DNA of 64,000 nt from Acanthosepion esculentum (taxonomy: Eukaryota > Mollusca > Cephalopoda > Sepiida > Sepiidae), in assembly GCA_964036315.1 (NCBI GenBank), contig OZ038480.1:14085805-14149804 (forward strand), read 5' to 3'. Shown in pieces: positions 29,406 to 43,854 of the stretch. Within the stretch, counting starts at the first letter, position 1. The number at the start of each line of letters is the position of its first letter. The notes beneath the pieces are model-generated. The model searched no databases. It was not told the origin of the DNA and worked only from the letters and a program-made list of their open reading frames with translations. The translations under genes and the position numbers were made by a program.

Positions 29406-32400
29406 TGTATTAATTTGTAAATATAGATTGGCAAATGATATTGCTATTAAGTAAAATCTTGCTGCAATTTAATGCCTCATCCCCAATGTTAGAATGAATT
29501 TTGAATTTTAATAGAATTATTTTCATTTTTTAAATTTTAATTAGAATAATTTATGAAGTTTTAAATCTTTTAAAATTTGTTATTAATTTTTACCTGGCAA
29601 ATGATATTGCTATTAAGTAAAATCTATCTTTACTAATCAAATGGAAAAGCTTACTGCAATTTAATGCCTCATCCACAATGTTAGAATGCATTTTGAATTT
29701 TTAGTAGAATTATTTTCATTTTTCAAAATTTTAATTAGAATAATTTATAAAGTTTTTAATCTTTGCTATTAATTAAAATCTATATTTACTAATCAAATTC
29801 AAAAGCTTACTGAAATTTAATGCCTCATCACCAATATTAGAATGAATTTTGAATTTTAATAGACTTATTTTCATTTTTTAAAATTTTAATTAGAATAATT
29901 TATAGTTTTATATCTTTTGCAATTTGGTATTAATTTGTACCTGGCAAATGATATTGCTATTAACTGAAATCTATATTTATTAATCAAATGGAAAAGCTTA
30001 CTGCAACTAAATGCCTCATCCCCAATATTAGAATGAATTTTGAATTTTTACTACAATTATTTTCATTTTTTTTAAATTTAATTAAAATTATAATTAAAGT
30101 TTTAAATTTTTTAAATTTGGTATTCATTTGTACCTGGCAAATGATATTGCTATTAAGTAAAATCTATATTTACTAATCATATGGAAAAGCTTACTGCAAT
30201 TTAATGCCTCATCCCCAATGTTAGAATGAATTTTGAATATGTAGTAGAAATAATTTCATTTTTTAAATTTTAAATAGAATGATTTATAAAATTTTAAATA
30301 TTTTAAAAATTGGTATTAATTTGTACCTGGAAAATGATATTGCTATTGAGTAAAATCTATATTTATTAATCAAATGGAAAAGCTTACTGCAATTTAATGC
30401 CTCATCCCCAATGATAGAATGAATTTTGAATTTTTAGTAGAATTATTTTCATTTTTTAAAATGTAATTAGAATAATTTATAAAGTTGAAAATCTTTTATA
30501 ATTTGGTATCAATTTTTACCTGGCAAATGATATTGCTATTAAGTAAAATCTATATTTACTAATCAAATGGAAAAGCTTACTGCAATTTAATGCCTCATCC
30601 ACAATATTAAAAAGAATTTTGAATTTTTGGTAGAATTATTTTCATTTTTTAAAAATTTAATTAAAATTGTAAATAAAGTTTTAAATCTTTTAAAATTTGG
30701 AATTAATTTGTACCTTGAAATGATATTGCTATTAAGTTAAATCTATATTTACTAATCAAATGGAAAAGTTTACTGCAATTTAATGCTTCATGTCCAATAT
30801 TAGAATGAATTTTGAAATTTTAGTAGAATTATTTTCATTTTTTAAAAATTTAATTTCAAATTATAAACAAAGTTTTAAATTTTTAAAATTAGGTATTAAT
30901 TTTTACCTGGCAAATGATGTTTCTATTAAGTAAAATCTGTATTTACTATTGAAATGGAAAAGCTTACTGCAATTTAATGCCTCATCCACAATAATCAGAA
31001 TGAATTTTGAATTTTTAGTAGAATTATTTTCATTTTTTAAAATTTTAATTAGAATAATATATAAAGTTTTAAATCTTTTAAAATTTGGTATTAATTTGTA
31101 CCTGGAAAATGATATTGCTATTAAGTAAAATCTATATTTACTAATCAAATGGAAAAATTACAGCAATTTAATGCCTCACTCCCAATATTCAAATGAATTT
31201 TGAATTTTTAGTAGAATTATTTTCATTTTTTAAAAATTTAATTAAAATTATAAATAAAGTTTTAAGTCTTTAAAATTTGGTATTAATTTCTACCTGGCAA
31301 ATGATATTTCTATTAAGTTAAATCAATATTTACTAATCAAATGGAAAAGCTTACTGCAATTTAATGCCTCATCCCCAATGATAGAATGAATTTTGAATTT
31401 TTAGTAGAATTATTTACATTTTTTAAGTATCAATTAGAATAATTTATAAAGTTGTAAATCTTTTAAAATTTAGTATTAATATGTACCTGGCAATTGATTT
31501 TGCTATTAAGTAAAATCTATATTTACTAATCAAATGGAAAAACTTACTGCAATTTAATGCCTCATCCCCAATAATAGAATGAATTTTGAATTTTTAGTAG
31601 AATTATTTTCATTTTTTAAAAATTTAATTAAAATTGTAAATAAAGTTTTAAATCTTTTAAAATTTGGTATTAATTTATACCTTGAAATGTTATTGCTATT
31701 AAGTTAAATCTATATTTATTAATCAAATGGAAAAGCTTACTGCAATTTAATGCCTCATCCCCAATAATAGAATGAATTTTGAATTTTTAGTAGAATTAAT
31801 TACATATTTTAAAATTACAATTAGAATATTATATAAAGCTTTAAATCATTTAAAATTTGGTATTAATTTGTACCAGGCAAATGATACTTCTATTAAGTAA
31901 AATTTATATTTACTAATCAAATGGAAAAACTTACTGCAATTTAATGCCTCATCCCCAATATTAGAATGAATTTTGAATTTTTAGTAGAATTATTTACATT
32001 TTTACAAATTTTAATTAGAATAATATATAAAGTTTTAAATCTTTTAAAATTTGGTATTAAGTTGTACCTGGAAAATGATATTGCTATTAAGTAAAATCTA
32101 TATTTACTAATCAAATGGAAAAGCTTACTGCAATTTAATACCTCATCACCAATTTTAGAATGAATTTTGAATTTTTCGTAGAATTATTTACATTTTTTAA
32201 AATTTTAATTAGAATATTATATAAAGTTTTAAATCTTTTAAAATTTAGTATTAATTTGCACCTGGCAAATGTTATTGCTAATAATTAAAATCTATATTTA
32301 CTAATCAAATGGAAAAACTTACTGCAATTTAATGCCACATCCCCAATGTTAGAATGAATTTTGAATTTTTAGTAGAATTATTTTCATTTTTTAATTTTAA

Positions 32401-35400
32401 TTAGAATAATTTATAAAGTTTTAAATGTTTTAAAATTTGGTATTAATTTATACCAGGCAAACGATATTGCTATTATGTAAAATCTACATTTACTTATCAA
32501 ATGGAAAAGGGTACTGCAATTTAATGCCGCATGCCCAATTTTAATATGAATTTTGAATTTTTAGTAGAATTATTTTCATTTTTTCAAACTTTAATTAAAA
32601 TTACAAATAAAGTTTTAAATCTTTTAAAATTTGGTATTAAGGTGTACCTGGCAAATGATATTGCTATTAAGTAAAATCTATATTTACTAATCAAATGGGA
32701 AAGCTTACTGCAAATTAATACCTCATCACCAATATTAGAATGAATTATGAATTTTTAGTAGAATTATATTCATTTTTTTTTTAAATTTAATTAAAATTAT
32801 TAATAATATTTTAAATCTTTTAAAATTTGGTATTAATTTGTACCTGGCAAATGACATTCCTATTAAGTAAAATCTATATTTACTAATCAAATGGAAAAGC
32901 TTACTGCAATTTAATGCCTCATCCCCAATATTAGAATGAATTTTGAATTTTTAGTAGAATTATTTACATTTTTAAAAATTTTAATTAGAATAATATATAA
33001 AGTTTTCAATCTTTTAAAATTTGGTATTAAGTTGTACCTGGCAAATGATATTGCTATTAAGTAAAATCTATATTTACTAATCAAATGGGAAAGCTTACTG
33101 CAAATTAATACCTCATCACCAATATTAGAATGAATTTTGAATTCTTAGTAGAATTATTTTCATTTTTTAAAAATTTAATTAAAATTGTAAATAAAGTTTT
33201 AAATCTTTTAAAATTTGGTATTAATTTATACCTTGAAATGTTATTGCTATTAAGTTAAATCTATATTTACTAATCAAATGGAAAAGCTTACTGCAATTTA
33301 ATGCCACATCCCCAATGTTAGAATGCATTTTGAATTTTTAGTAGAATTATTTTCATTTTTTAATTTTAATTAGAATAATTTATAAAGTTTTAAATGTTTT
33401 AAAATTTGGTATTAATTTATACCAGGCAAACGATATTGCTATTATGTAAAATCTATATTTACTTATCAAATGGAAAAGCGTACTGCAATTTAATGCCGCA
33501 TGCCCAATTCTAATATGAATTTTGAATTTTTAGTAGAATTATTTTCATTTTTTCAAACTTTAATTAAAATTACAAATAAAGTTTTAAATCTTTTAAAATT
33601 TGGTATTAATTTGTACCTGGCAAACGATATTGCTATTAAGTAAAATCTATATTTACTAATCAAATGGAAAATCTTACTGCAATTTAATGCTGCATGCCCA
33701 ATTTTAATATGAATTTTGAATTTTTAGTAGAATTATTCTAATTTTTCTAATTTTAATTAGAATAATTTATGAAGTTTTAAATCTATTAAAATTTGGTATT
33801 AATTTGTACCTGGCAAAAGTTATTGCTATTAAGTAAAATCTATATTTACTAATCAAATGGCAAAGCTTACTGCAATTTAATGCCTCATCACCAATATTAG
33901 AATGAATTATGAATTTTTAGTAGAATTATATTCATTTTTTTTTAAATTTAATTAAAATTATTAATAATATTTTAAATCTTTTAAAATGTGGTATTACTTT
34001 GTACCTGGCAAATGATATACCTATTAAGTAAAATCTATATTTACTAATCAAATGGAAAATCTTACTGCAATTTAATGCCGCATGCCCAATTTTAATATGA
34101 ATTTTGAATTTTTAGTAGAATTATTCTAATTTTTCTAATTTTAATTAGAATAATTTATGAAGTTTTAAATCTATTACAATTTGGTATTAATTTGTACCTG
34201 GCAAAAGATATTGCTATTAAGTAAAATCTATATTTACTAATCAAATGGCAAAGCTTACTGCAATTTAATGCCTCATCACCAATATTAGAATAAATTTTGA
34301 ATTCTTAGAAGAATTATTTTCATTTTTTAAAAGTTTAATTAAAATTGTAAATAAAGTTTTAAATCTTTTAAAATTTGGTATTAATTTATACCTTGAAATG
34401 TTATTGCTATTAAGTTAAATCTATATTTACTAATCAAATGGAAAAGCTTACTGCAATTTAATGCCTCATCCCCAATATTAGAATGAATTTTGAATTTTTA
34501 GTAGAATTATTTACATTTTTAAAAATTTTAATTAGAATAATATATAAAGTTTTAAATCTTTTAAAATTTGGTATTAAGTTGTACCTGGCAAATGATATTG
34601 CTATTAAGTAAAATCTATATTTACTAATCAAATGGAAAAGCTTACTGCAATTTAATACCTCATCACCAATTTTAGAATGAATTTTGAATTTTTAGTAGAA
34701 TTATTTACATTTTTTAAATTTTTAATTAGAATATTATATAAAGTTTTAAATCTTTTAAAATTTAGTATTAATTTGCACCTGGCAAATTTTATTGCTAATA
34801 ATTAAAATCTATATTTACTAATCAAATGGAAAAACTTACTGCAATTTAATGCCAAATCCCCAATGTTAGAATGCATTTTGAATTTTTAGTAGAATTATTT
34901 TCATTTTTTAATTTTAATTAGAATAATTTATAAAGTTTTAAATGTTTTAAAATTTGGTATTAATTTATACCAGGCAAACGATATTGCTATTATGTAAAAT
35001 CTACTTTTACTTAACAAATGGAAAAGCGTACTGCAATTTAATGCCGCATGCCCAATTTTAATATGAATTTTTAATTTTTAGTAGAATTATTTTCATTTTT
35101 TCAAACTTTAATTAAAATTACAAATAAAGTTTTAAATCTTTTAAAATTTGGTATTAATTTGTACCTGGCAAATGATATTTCTATTAAGTAAAATCTATAT
35201 TTACTAATCAAATGGCAAAGCTTACTGCAATTTAATGCCTCATCACCAATATTAGAATGAATTATGAATTTTTAGTAGAATTATATTCATTTTTTTAAAA
35301 AATTTAATTAAAATTGTTAATAATATTTTAAATCTTTTACAATGTGGTATTACTTTGTACCTGGCAAATGACATTCCTATTAAGTAAAATCTATATTTAC

Positions 35401-37120
35401 TAATCAAATGGAAAAGCTTACTGCAATTTAATGCCTCATCCCCAATATTAGAATGAATTTTGAATTTTTAGTAGAATTATTTACATTTTTAAAAATTTTA
35501 ATTAGAATAATATATAAAGTTTTAAATCTTTTAAAATTTGGTATTAAGTTGTACCTGGCAAATGATATTGCTATTAAGTAAAATCTATATTTACTAATCA
35601 AATGGGAAAGCTTACTGCAATTTAATACCTCATCACCAATATTAGAATGAATTTTGAATTCTTAGTAGAATTATTTTCATTTTTTAAAAGTTTAATTAAA
35701 ATTGTAAATAAAGTTTTAAATCTTTTAAAATTTGGTATTAATTTATACCTTGAAATGTTATTGCTATTAAGTTAAATCTATATTTACTAATCAAATGGAA
35801 AAGCTTACTGCAATTTAATGCCTCATCCCCAATATTAGAATGAATTTTGAATTTTTAGTAGAATTATTTACATTTTTAAAAATTTTAATTAGAATAATAT
35901 ATAAAGTTTTAAATCTTTTAAAATTTGGTATTAAGTTGTACCTGGCAAATGATATTGCTATTAAGTAAAATCTATATTTACTAATCAAATGGAAAAGCTT
36001 ACTGCAATTTAATACCTCATCACCAATTTTAGAATGAATTTTGAATTTTTAGTAGAATTATTTACATTTTTTAAAATTATAATTAGAATATTATATAAAG
36101 TTTTAAATCTTTTAAAATTTAGTATTAATTTGCACCTGCCAAATGTTATTGCTAATAATTAAAATCTATATTTACTAATCAAATGGAAAAACTTACTGCA
36201 ATTTAATGCCACATCCCCAATGTTAGAATGCATTTTGAATTTTTAGTAGAATTATTTTCATTTTTTAAATTTTAATTAGAATAATTTATAAAGTTTTAAA
36301 TGTTTTAAAATTTGGTATTAATTTATACCAGGCAAACGATATTGCTATTATGTAAAATCTACATTTACTTATCAAATGGAAAAGTGTAATGCAATTTAAT
36401 GCCGCATGCCCAATTTTAATATGAATTTTGAATTTTTAGTAGAATTATTTTCATTTTTTCAAACTTTAATTAAAATTACAAATAAAGTTTTAAATCTTTT
36501 AAAATTTGGTATTAATTTGTACCTGGCAAATGATATTGCTATTAAGTAAAATCTATATTTACTAATCAAATGGAAAATCTTACTGCAATTTAATGCCGCA
36601 TGCCCAATTTTAATATGAATTTTGAATTTTTAGTAGAATTATTCTAATTTTTCTAATTTTAATTAGAATAATTTATGAAGTTTTAAATCTATTAAAATTT
36701 GGTATTAATTTGTACCTGGCAAAAGATATTGCTATTAAGTAAAATCTATATTTACTAATCAAATGGCAAAGCTTACTGCAATTTAATGCCTCATCACCAA
36801 TATTAGAATGAATTATGAATTTTTAGTAGAATTATATTCATTTTTTTTTTAAATTTAATTAAAATTTTTAATAATATTTTAAATCTTTTAAAATGTGGTA
36901 TTACATTGTACCTGGCAAATGATATTCCTATTAAGTTAAATCGATATTTACTAATCAAATGGAAAAGCTTACTGCAATTTAATGCCTCATCCCCAATATT
37001 AGAATGAATTTTGAATTTTTAGTAGAATTATTTTCATTTTTTTAAGTTTTCAAAAGAATAATTTAAAAAGTTTTAAATCTTTTAAAATTTAGTATTAATT
37101 TTTACCTGGCAAATGATATT
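29405..37120. repeat. 195-bp AT-rich satellite
   Basis: About 40 tandem copies of a 194-195-bp unit containing GTACCTGGCAAATGATATTG, AATGGAAAAGCTTACTGCAA and GAATTTTGAATTTTTAGTAG. Variant markers show higher-order order: TACCTTGAAATGTTATTG at 31678, 33229, 34389, 35746, and ACCAGGCAAACGATATTG at 32451, 33420, 34968, 36326. No coding frame; about 78% AT by eye. Confidence 0.94.
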
Positions 37121-40100
37121 GCTATTTGCATTTACCAATTTAGAATCTTAAATACACATAAAATTATTATAAGTATTATGAGAAAAATAATAAAAATTAT
37201 CAGAAAACTACTTGATACCAATTTAGAATCTTATATACACATAAAACTATGAGAAGAATTATGAGAAAAATAAATAATATTATGAGAAAAATCCTTTGTA
37301 ATCATTATTCTATTTATTTGCATTTACCAATTTAGAATCTTAAATACACATAAAATTATTAGAAGAATTATGAGAAAAATAATAAATATTATCAGAAAAC
37401 TACTTGATAAGCATAATTCTAATGCTTTGCATTTACCAATTTAGAATATTAAATACACATAAATTTAAGAGAAGAATTATGAGAAAAATAATAAAAATTA
37501 CAATAAAAATCCTTTGTAAACCTTATTCTACTTCTTTGCATTTACCAATTTAGAATTTTATGATAATATTATGAGAAAAATAATAATAATTATGAGGAAA
37601 ATCCTTTGTAATCATTATTCTACTTCTTTGCATTTACCAATTTAGAATCTCAAATAGACATAAAATTATGAGAAGAATTATGAGAAAAATAATAAAAATT
37701 ATAAGAAAAATCATTGGTAATCATTATTCTAATACTTTTCATTTACGAATTTAGAATCTTAAATAAACATAAAATTATGAGAAGAATTGTGAGAAAAATA
37801 ATAAAAAATATAAGAAAATCCTTGGTAATCATTATTCTAATTCTTTGCATTTACCAATTTCGAATTTTAAATACAAATTTAATTATGAGAAGAATTATGA
37901 AAAATGTAATAAAAATTATGAGAAAAATCCTTTGTAATCATTATTCTAATTTAATATATTTACCAAATTTGAATCTTACATATCATTATTCTAATTCTTT
38001 GCATTTACCAAATTAGAATCTTAAATACACATAAAATTATGAGAAGAATTATGAGAAAAATAAGAAAATCATAAGAAAAATCCTTGGTAATCATTATTCT
38101 ACTTCTTTGCATTTACCAAATTAGAATCTTATATACACATAAAATTATGAGAAGAATTATGAGAAAAATAAGAAAAATTATAAGAACAATCAATGCTAAT
38201 CATTATTATAATACTTTGCATTTACCAATTTAGAATCTTAAATACACATAAAATTATGAGAAGAATTATGAGCAAAATAATAAAAATTATAAGAAAAATC
38301 CTTGGTAATCTTTATTATAATTCTTTGCCTTTACCAATTTAGAATCTTAAATACACATAAAATTATGAGAAGTATTTTGAGAAAATTATAAAAATTATAA
38401 GAAAAATCCTTGGTAATCCTTTTTGTAATTCTTTGCATTTACCAATTTAAATCTTAATTACACATAAAATTATGGGAAGATTTATGGGAAAAATAATTAA
38501 AATAATAAGAAACATCGTTGGTAATCATTATTCTAATTCTTTGCATTTACACATTTAGAATCTTACATATGCATAACATTATGAGAAGAATTGTGAGAAA
38601 AATAATTAAAATTCATCAGAAAATCCTTGGCAGTCATTATTCTAATTCTTTCCATTTACTGATTTAGAATCTTAAATACACATAAAATTATGAGAAGAAT
38701 TATGAGAAAAATAATAAAAATTAAATGAAAAATCCTTGGTAATCATAATTCTAATTCTTTGGATTTAACAATTTAGAATCTTAAATACACATAAAATTAT
38801 GAGAAGAATTATGAGAAAAATAATAAAAATTAAATGAAAAATCCTTGGTAATCATAATTCTAATTCTTTGGATTTAACAATTTAGAATCTTAAATACACA
38901 TAAAATTATAAGAAGAATTATGAGAAAAATAATAAAAATTAAATGAAAAATCCTTGGTAATCATAATTCTAATTCTTTGGATTTAACAATTTAGAATCTT
39001 AAATACACATAAAATTATAAGAAGAATTATGAGAAAAATAATAAAAATTAAATGAAAAATCCTTGGTAATCATAATTCTAATTCTTTGGATTTAACAATT
39101 TAGAATCTTAAATACACATAAAATTATAAGAAGAATTATGAGAAAAATAATAAAAATTATAAGAAGAATCCTTTGTAATCATTATTCTAATTCTTGTCTT
39201 GTACCAATTTACAATCTTAAATGCACATCAAAATATGAGAAAAATTATAAGACAAAAAAAATCCTTTTTATTCATTATTTTAATTCTTGCCTTTTACCAA
39301 TTCAGAAACTTGAATACACATAAATATATGGGAAGAAATCATGAGAAAAATAATAAAAATTATCAGGAAAATCCTTTGTAACCATTATTCTAATTCTGGG
39401 CTTTTACCTATTTAGAATCTTCAATACACATAAAATTATGAGACAAATTATGAGAAAAATAATAAAAATCATGAAAAAAATCCTTGCTAATCATTATTCT
39501 AATTCTTGGCTTTTACCAATTTAGAATCTTATATACACATAAAATTACGTGAAAAATTATGAAAAAATAATAAAAATTATGAGAGAAATCCTTTGTAAAC
39601 CTTATTCTACTTCTTGGCTTTTACAGAATTAGAATCTTAGATACACATAAAATTATGAGAATAACTATGAGAAAAATAATAGTAATTCTAAGAAAAATCC
39701 TTTATAATTATTATTCTAATTCTTGGCTTTTACCAATTTAGAATCTTAAATACACATAAAATTGTGAGAAGATTTATGTTAAAAATAATAATAAATATAA
39801 GAAAAATCCTGTAATCATTATTCTAATTCTGGGTGTTTACCAATTTAGAATCTTCAAAACACATAAAATTATGGGAAAAGTTATAAGTATAATAATAAAA
39901 ATTATGAGAAAAATCCTTTGTAATCATTATTCTAATTCTTATCTTTTACAAATTTACAATCTTATATACACATAAATCTATGAGGAAAATTATGAGAAAA
40001 ATAATAAAAATTATAAGAAATATCTTTTGTAATAATTATTCTAATTTTTGGCTTTTACCAATTTACTATCTTCAATAATCATTAAATTATGATAAAAATT

Positions 40101-40195
40101 ATAAGAAAAATAATAAAAATTATGAGAAATATCCTTTGTAATGTTTATTGTAATTCTTGGCTTTTCCCAATTTACAATCTTAAATACACATAAAA
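37121..40195. repeat. 109-bp AT-rich satellite, right segment
   Basis: The same unit as 28.1-29.4 kb. Four almost identical consecutive copies with AAATTAAATGAAAAATCC occur at 38718, 38827, 38936 and 39045 (exact 109-bp spacing). Later copies (39.2-40.2 kb) are more diverged, with GGCTTTTACC replacing TGCATTTACC. Confidence 0.93.
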
Positions 40196-41490
40196 TTTGT
40201 GGAAGACAGATAATTGCGTTCAAAATATGTCTAGTTGAAGACAGTCAATTGCGTTTAAAATATGTCTAGTCGAAGACAGTCAATTGCCTGCCAAATATGT
40301 CTATTTGAAGCCAGACATTTTTATTCAAAATATGTCTAATTCTAGACAGACAATTACGTTCAAAATATTTCTAGTTGTAGCCTGACAATTTCGTTCAAAA
40401 TATGTCTAATTCAAGACAGACAATTTCGTTCAAAATATGTCTAATTATAGACAGACAATTTCGTTCAAAATATGTCTCGTTGAATCCAGACAATTTCGTT
40501 CAAAATATGTCTAATTATAGACAGACAATTTCGTTCAAAATATGTCTCGTTGAATCCAGACAATTTCGTTCAAAATATGTCTAATTATAGACAGACAATT
40601 GCGTTCGAAATATGTCTAGTTGAAGACAGACAGTTGCGTTAAAAATATGTGTAGTTGAAGACATTCAATTTTGTTCAAAATATGTCTAGTTGAATCCAGA
40701 TAATTATGTTCAAAATTAGTCTAATTCAAGACAGACTATTACGTTCAAAATATGTCTAGTTGAAGACAGACAATCGCGTTCAAATATGTCTAGCTTTAGC
40801 CAGACAATTGTGTTCAAAATATGTCTAGTTTAAGCGGTACAATTTTGTTCAAAATATGTCTAATTCAAGACAGACAATTACGTTCAACATATGTCTAGTT
40901 GAAGACAGACAATTGGGTTCAACCTGTATCTAGTTGAAGACAGACAATTGCCTTCGAAATATTTCTAGTTGATACAGACATTTGCGTTCAAAATATGTCT
41001 AGTTGAAGCTAGATAATTGTGTTCAAAATATGTCTAATTCAAGGCAGACAATTACGTTTAACATATGTCTAGTTGAAGACATGTAATTGCGTTCAAAATA
41101 TGTATAAATCAAAACAGACATTTACGTTCAAAATATGACTAGTTGAATACAGACAATTGCGTTCCGAATATATCTAGATGATGCCAAACTATTGTGTTCA
41201 AAATATATCTAGTTGAAGCCAGAAAATTGTATTCAAAATATGTCTAATTCAAGACAGCCAATTGCGTTCAAAATATGTCTAGTTGAAGCCAGACAATTTC
41301 GTTCAAAATATGTCTAATTCCATACAGACAATTACGTTCAAGTTGAAGCCTTACAATTGCGTTCAAAATATGTGTAGTTAAAGACAGACAATTGCGTTCA
41401 AATTATTTCTAGTTGAAGACAGACAATCCTTTTCAAAATTTGTCTAGTTGTAGCCAGACAATTAGGTTCAACATATGTCTAGTTGATTTA
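40196..41490. repeat. 35-bp tandem repeat
   Basis: About 36 copies of a ~35-bp unit with CAATTGCGTTCAAAATATGT and CTAGTTGAAGACAGA. Around 40400-40610 alternating variants give a 70-bp higher-order period. It continues directly from the last 109-bp copy. Confidence 0.92.
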
Positions 41491-41835
41491 TTCTCCATCC
41501 TGCAACCTTTATCCCACAGGCGAAACGTTGCCAGCCTTTCACTACTCTATCACAATTGCTATGACAGATTTTCGAACAAGTTATCTTTCATGGTAACACC
41601 AGTTCGGGCCTTCACAGCTAGGACCTCCATGTCGTGTCCACAGTGGCAAGCTATCAACATTCCTTTCCTCTTCCTTCCATAAAGAGCAAGTTTACACTCA
41701 GGAAACTTCTTTTCCAAAACTGTTATATACTCAAACGAACAGTCGTAGGCGGATGTTTCCTTGACAACTACAATCTTGGTTTCTTTAAGTACAAGTTCAA
41801 CCGAGATCTGACCTACTCAACCTTATAATACACCT
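41490..41835 (+). pseudogene. Non-LTR RT C-terminal fragment
   Basis: Reads LQPLSHRRNVASLSLLYHNC, then RFSNKLSFMVTPVRAFTAR, and in another frame GCFLDNYNLGFFKYKFNRDL. The HRR.VASL...Y and DNYNL..FK..NR.L pattern is the post-thumb C-terminus of Jockey/CR1-type RTs. It is a different subfamily from the 3' ends at 5.7, 27.1, 59.6 and 63.2 kb, with two frames used. Confidence 0.75.
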
Positions 41836-42099
41836 ACTTCCCCTCACTTAGTAACCGTATACATTTTGTGCCCTTGGTATGATGTATTTGGGGAACTATC
41901 AGTAAAACCGGATAATAATCTTAGCGACGGATGCAAAGTTGAATTAGGAATGGTTCCTATCTGCCACAATTTTACACATCGGTTCGAAAGAAGAATTCAT
42001 CCGACAAACCATCTCAGAACGGACGACGCCGAGTATAAAAGGGCGATGGTGTGATTATCTCTCTGAATTATGAGAATAAGGGCGCGGTGATGTTAATTA

Positions 42100-43115
42100 C
42101 AAATAATTACCAAAATGGTGGATTGAAACGTTCAGTGGCTGTCTGTGAAGGGGTGATGCAACTGTATTGTTTCTTCCCGGGTAAACTGAAATCTCACTGT
42201 TCACAGAAGACTTTTCATCCTGTTTATCAGAAAAAAAATCAACAACAGATATGACGTCATCATCTCTGCGATAATGAATCCATTTTTTAATGTTGGACAA
42301 CTGATGATAAATTAGAAGAACGGAAGAGTGTGATAAACTTGCTCAACATCAAAGTCAACCACAGAAGCCATTGAAACCAAGGACTTGTGTGGTGGAGCTT
42401 GTTCTGATGAAAGAAGAAGCCTTTCGCCAGTTTTCCTTAGTTTTTCGTCTTGATAGCCTTTTGTAAATACGTCAGAAATTTGGCACAGTACAGCCATTGA
42501 TAGTTCTCCTTTTGAAGATAATCGACAAACACAATGCCTTTTGCATCGTAAAAAGCCTAAAGCCATCGCCTTCTCTGCAGATGAATCGGCCTTCGTTTGA
42601 GCAAGTAAAGAGAAGTCATTCCACTGGTTGGATTGTGTTTTTCTTTGGCTTCAAGTAATGAACACGACACCCGCCCTGAGTTAGGAAACGTTCAAAGAAA
42701 CTATCAAACTATGTTAGATTTTTCCGTGATGTGATCAGCCTGGTGCGCTCTTGATCAGATATCAGAAGACGTGGCACCCACCAAGCAAAAATCTTCATTA
42801 TGCCATCATCATTGTGTAGAATATTCTCTATAGTCACACGCGATGTGCTAATATCATTGAATATTTGATTTATAGTGAATCGCCTGTCATCCATCCTTAT
42901 ATGATAAACACGATTAATGTTTTTCTAGGTGGTGGCAGTTGCAGGATGTCCATACCTTGGGCCATGTTCAAGACTCTTCTTCTTCTTCCTAAACCCAGAT
43001 GTCCATTTTGCACTGTTGACAAAGCTTGAGCATCATCCATTAATGTATCAATAATGTCAGCATAAATGTCATTGGGGGGGGGGAATAAACCATTTTTCTG
43101 CAGGTACTTCATAAC
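42100..43115 (-). pseudogene. Mariner transposase, decayed
   Basis: Recognisable over most of the family length. N-terminus MKYLQKNGL..PPNDIYADI and DDAQALSTVQNGHLG; HTH region DDRRFTINQIFNDISTSRV, ENILHNDDG and WWVPRLLISDQERTRLI; first catalytic-D region FFERFLTQGGCRVHYLKP (the D before CWVHH is replaced by G); TINGC; APPHKSLVSMASVVDF (the D of HQDNAPxH is lost); IKKWIHYRRDDDVISVV. At least five frame changes and several stops. Both catalytic D positions I can locate are lost, so it is inactive. Terminal repeats not identified. Confidence 0.8.
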
Positions 43116-43119
43116 ACCA

Positions 43120-43385
43120 ATAAGTCAATTTATACCTATTTTCAATAGAAATCGCTACTAGTTATTTTGACGTCTTTTTTGAACGGATAGATGTCAGTTT
43201 ATATGGAAGAAAATAATGCAGTCATTAATAAGAAGAAATGAAACTAATTGATGAACGGTTTCACAGTTCTAGCATCAATCATTCATATTCAGCCTATGAA
43301 CATGTCAGCATTACTTTGTATATTTAAATGAAAGGTGCCGGCGTGCCGACAGTTGGAAATAATTTCATTTCCGTTTTAAGTGTGT
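43120..43385. other. Unannotated region
   Basis: Contains TGCAGTCATTAATAAGAAGA, similar to sequence just after the SINE at 21.19 kb. Otherwise nothing. Confidence 0.4.
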
Positions 43386-43399
43386 ATATTTGTATTTTT

Positions 43400-43800
43400 C
43401 AGGGCGATGTTTTACAAGCTATCTATTTTTAGCTTTCGACTAAAAAGTAAGTGTTAAGTATTTTACAAGCTGTTAAATATGTTACAAGCTTTTAACTATT
43501 TTACAAGTTATTTATTTTTAGCTTTCGATTGTTATGTATTTTACAAGCTGTTAAGTATTTTATAAGCTATTAGTTTGTAGCTTTCAACTGTTAGGTATTT
43601 TACAAGCTGTTAAGTATTTTACAAACTATTTATTTTTAGCTTTCGACTAAAAAGTAAGTGTTAAGTATTTTACAAGCTATTAAGTATTTTACAAGCTGTT
43701 AAGTATTTTACAAGCTATTCATTTTTAGCTTTCGACTAAAAGGTATGTGTTAAGAATTTTACTAGCTCTTAAGTATTTTACAAGCTATAAAATAAATTAA
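43400..43800. repeat. Minisatellite, TTTTACAAGCT-based
   Basis: Repeated TTAAGTATTTTACAAGCT (about 18 bp) interleaved with TTATTTTTAGCTTTCGACTA, giving irregular longer periods. Confidence 0.88.
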
Positions 43801-43854
43801 GTAAATAATTAACAAACTCCGAATTCCCATATTAATTAAAAACAATTAATTATG

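Noticed and set aside
40196..41490. CRISPR-like array (about 35-bp repeats)
   Set aside because: Repeats are contiguous with no unique spacers, diverged, and in a eukaryotic satellite setting.
41866..42300. Host gene between the LINE fragment and mariner
   Set aside because: Short + strand frames here are antisense to mariner remnants or lack any motif.
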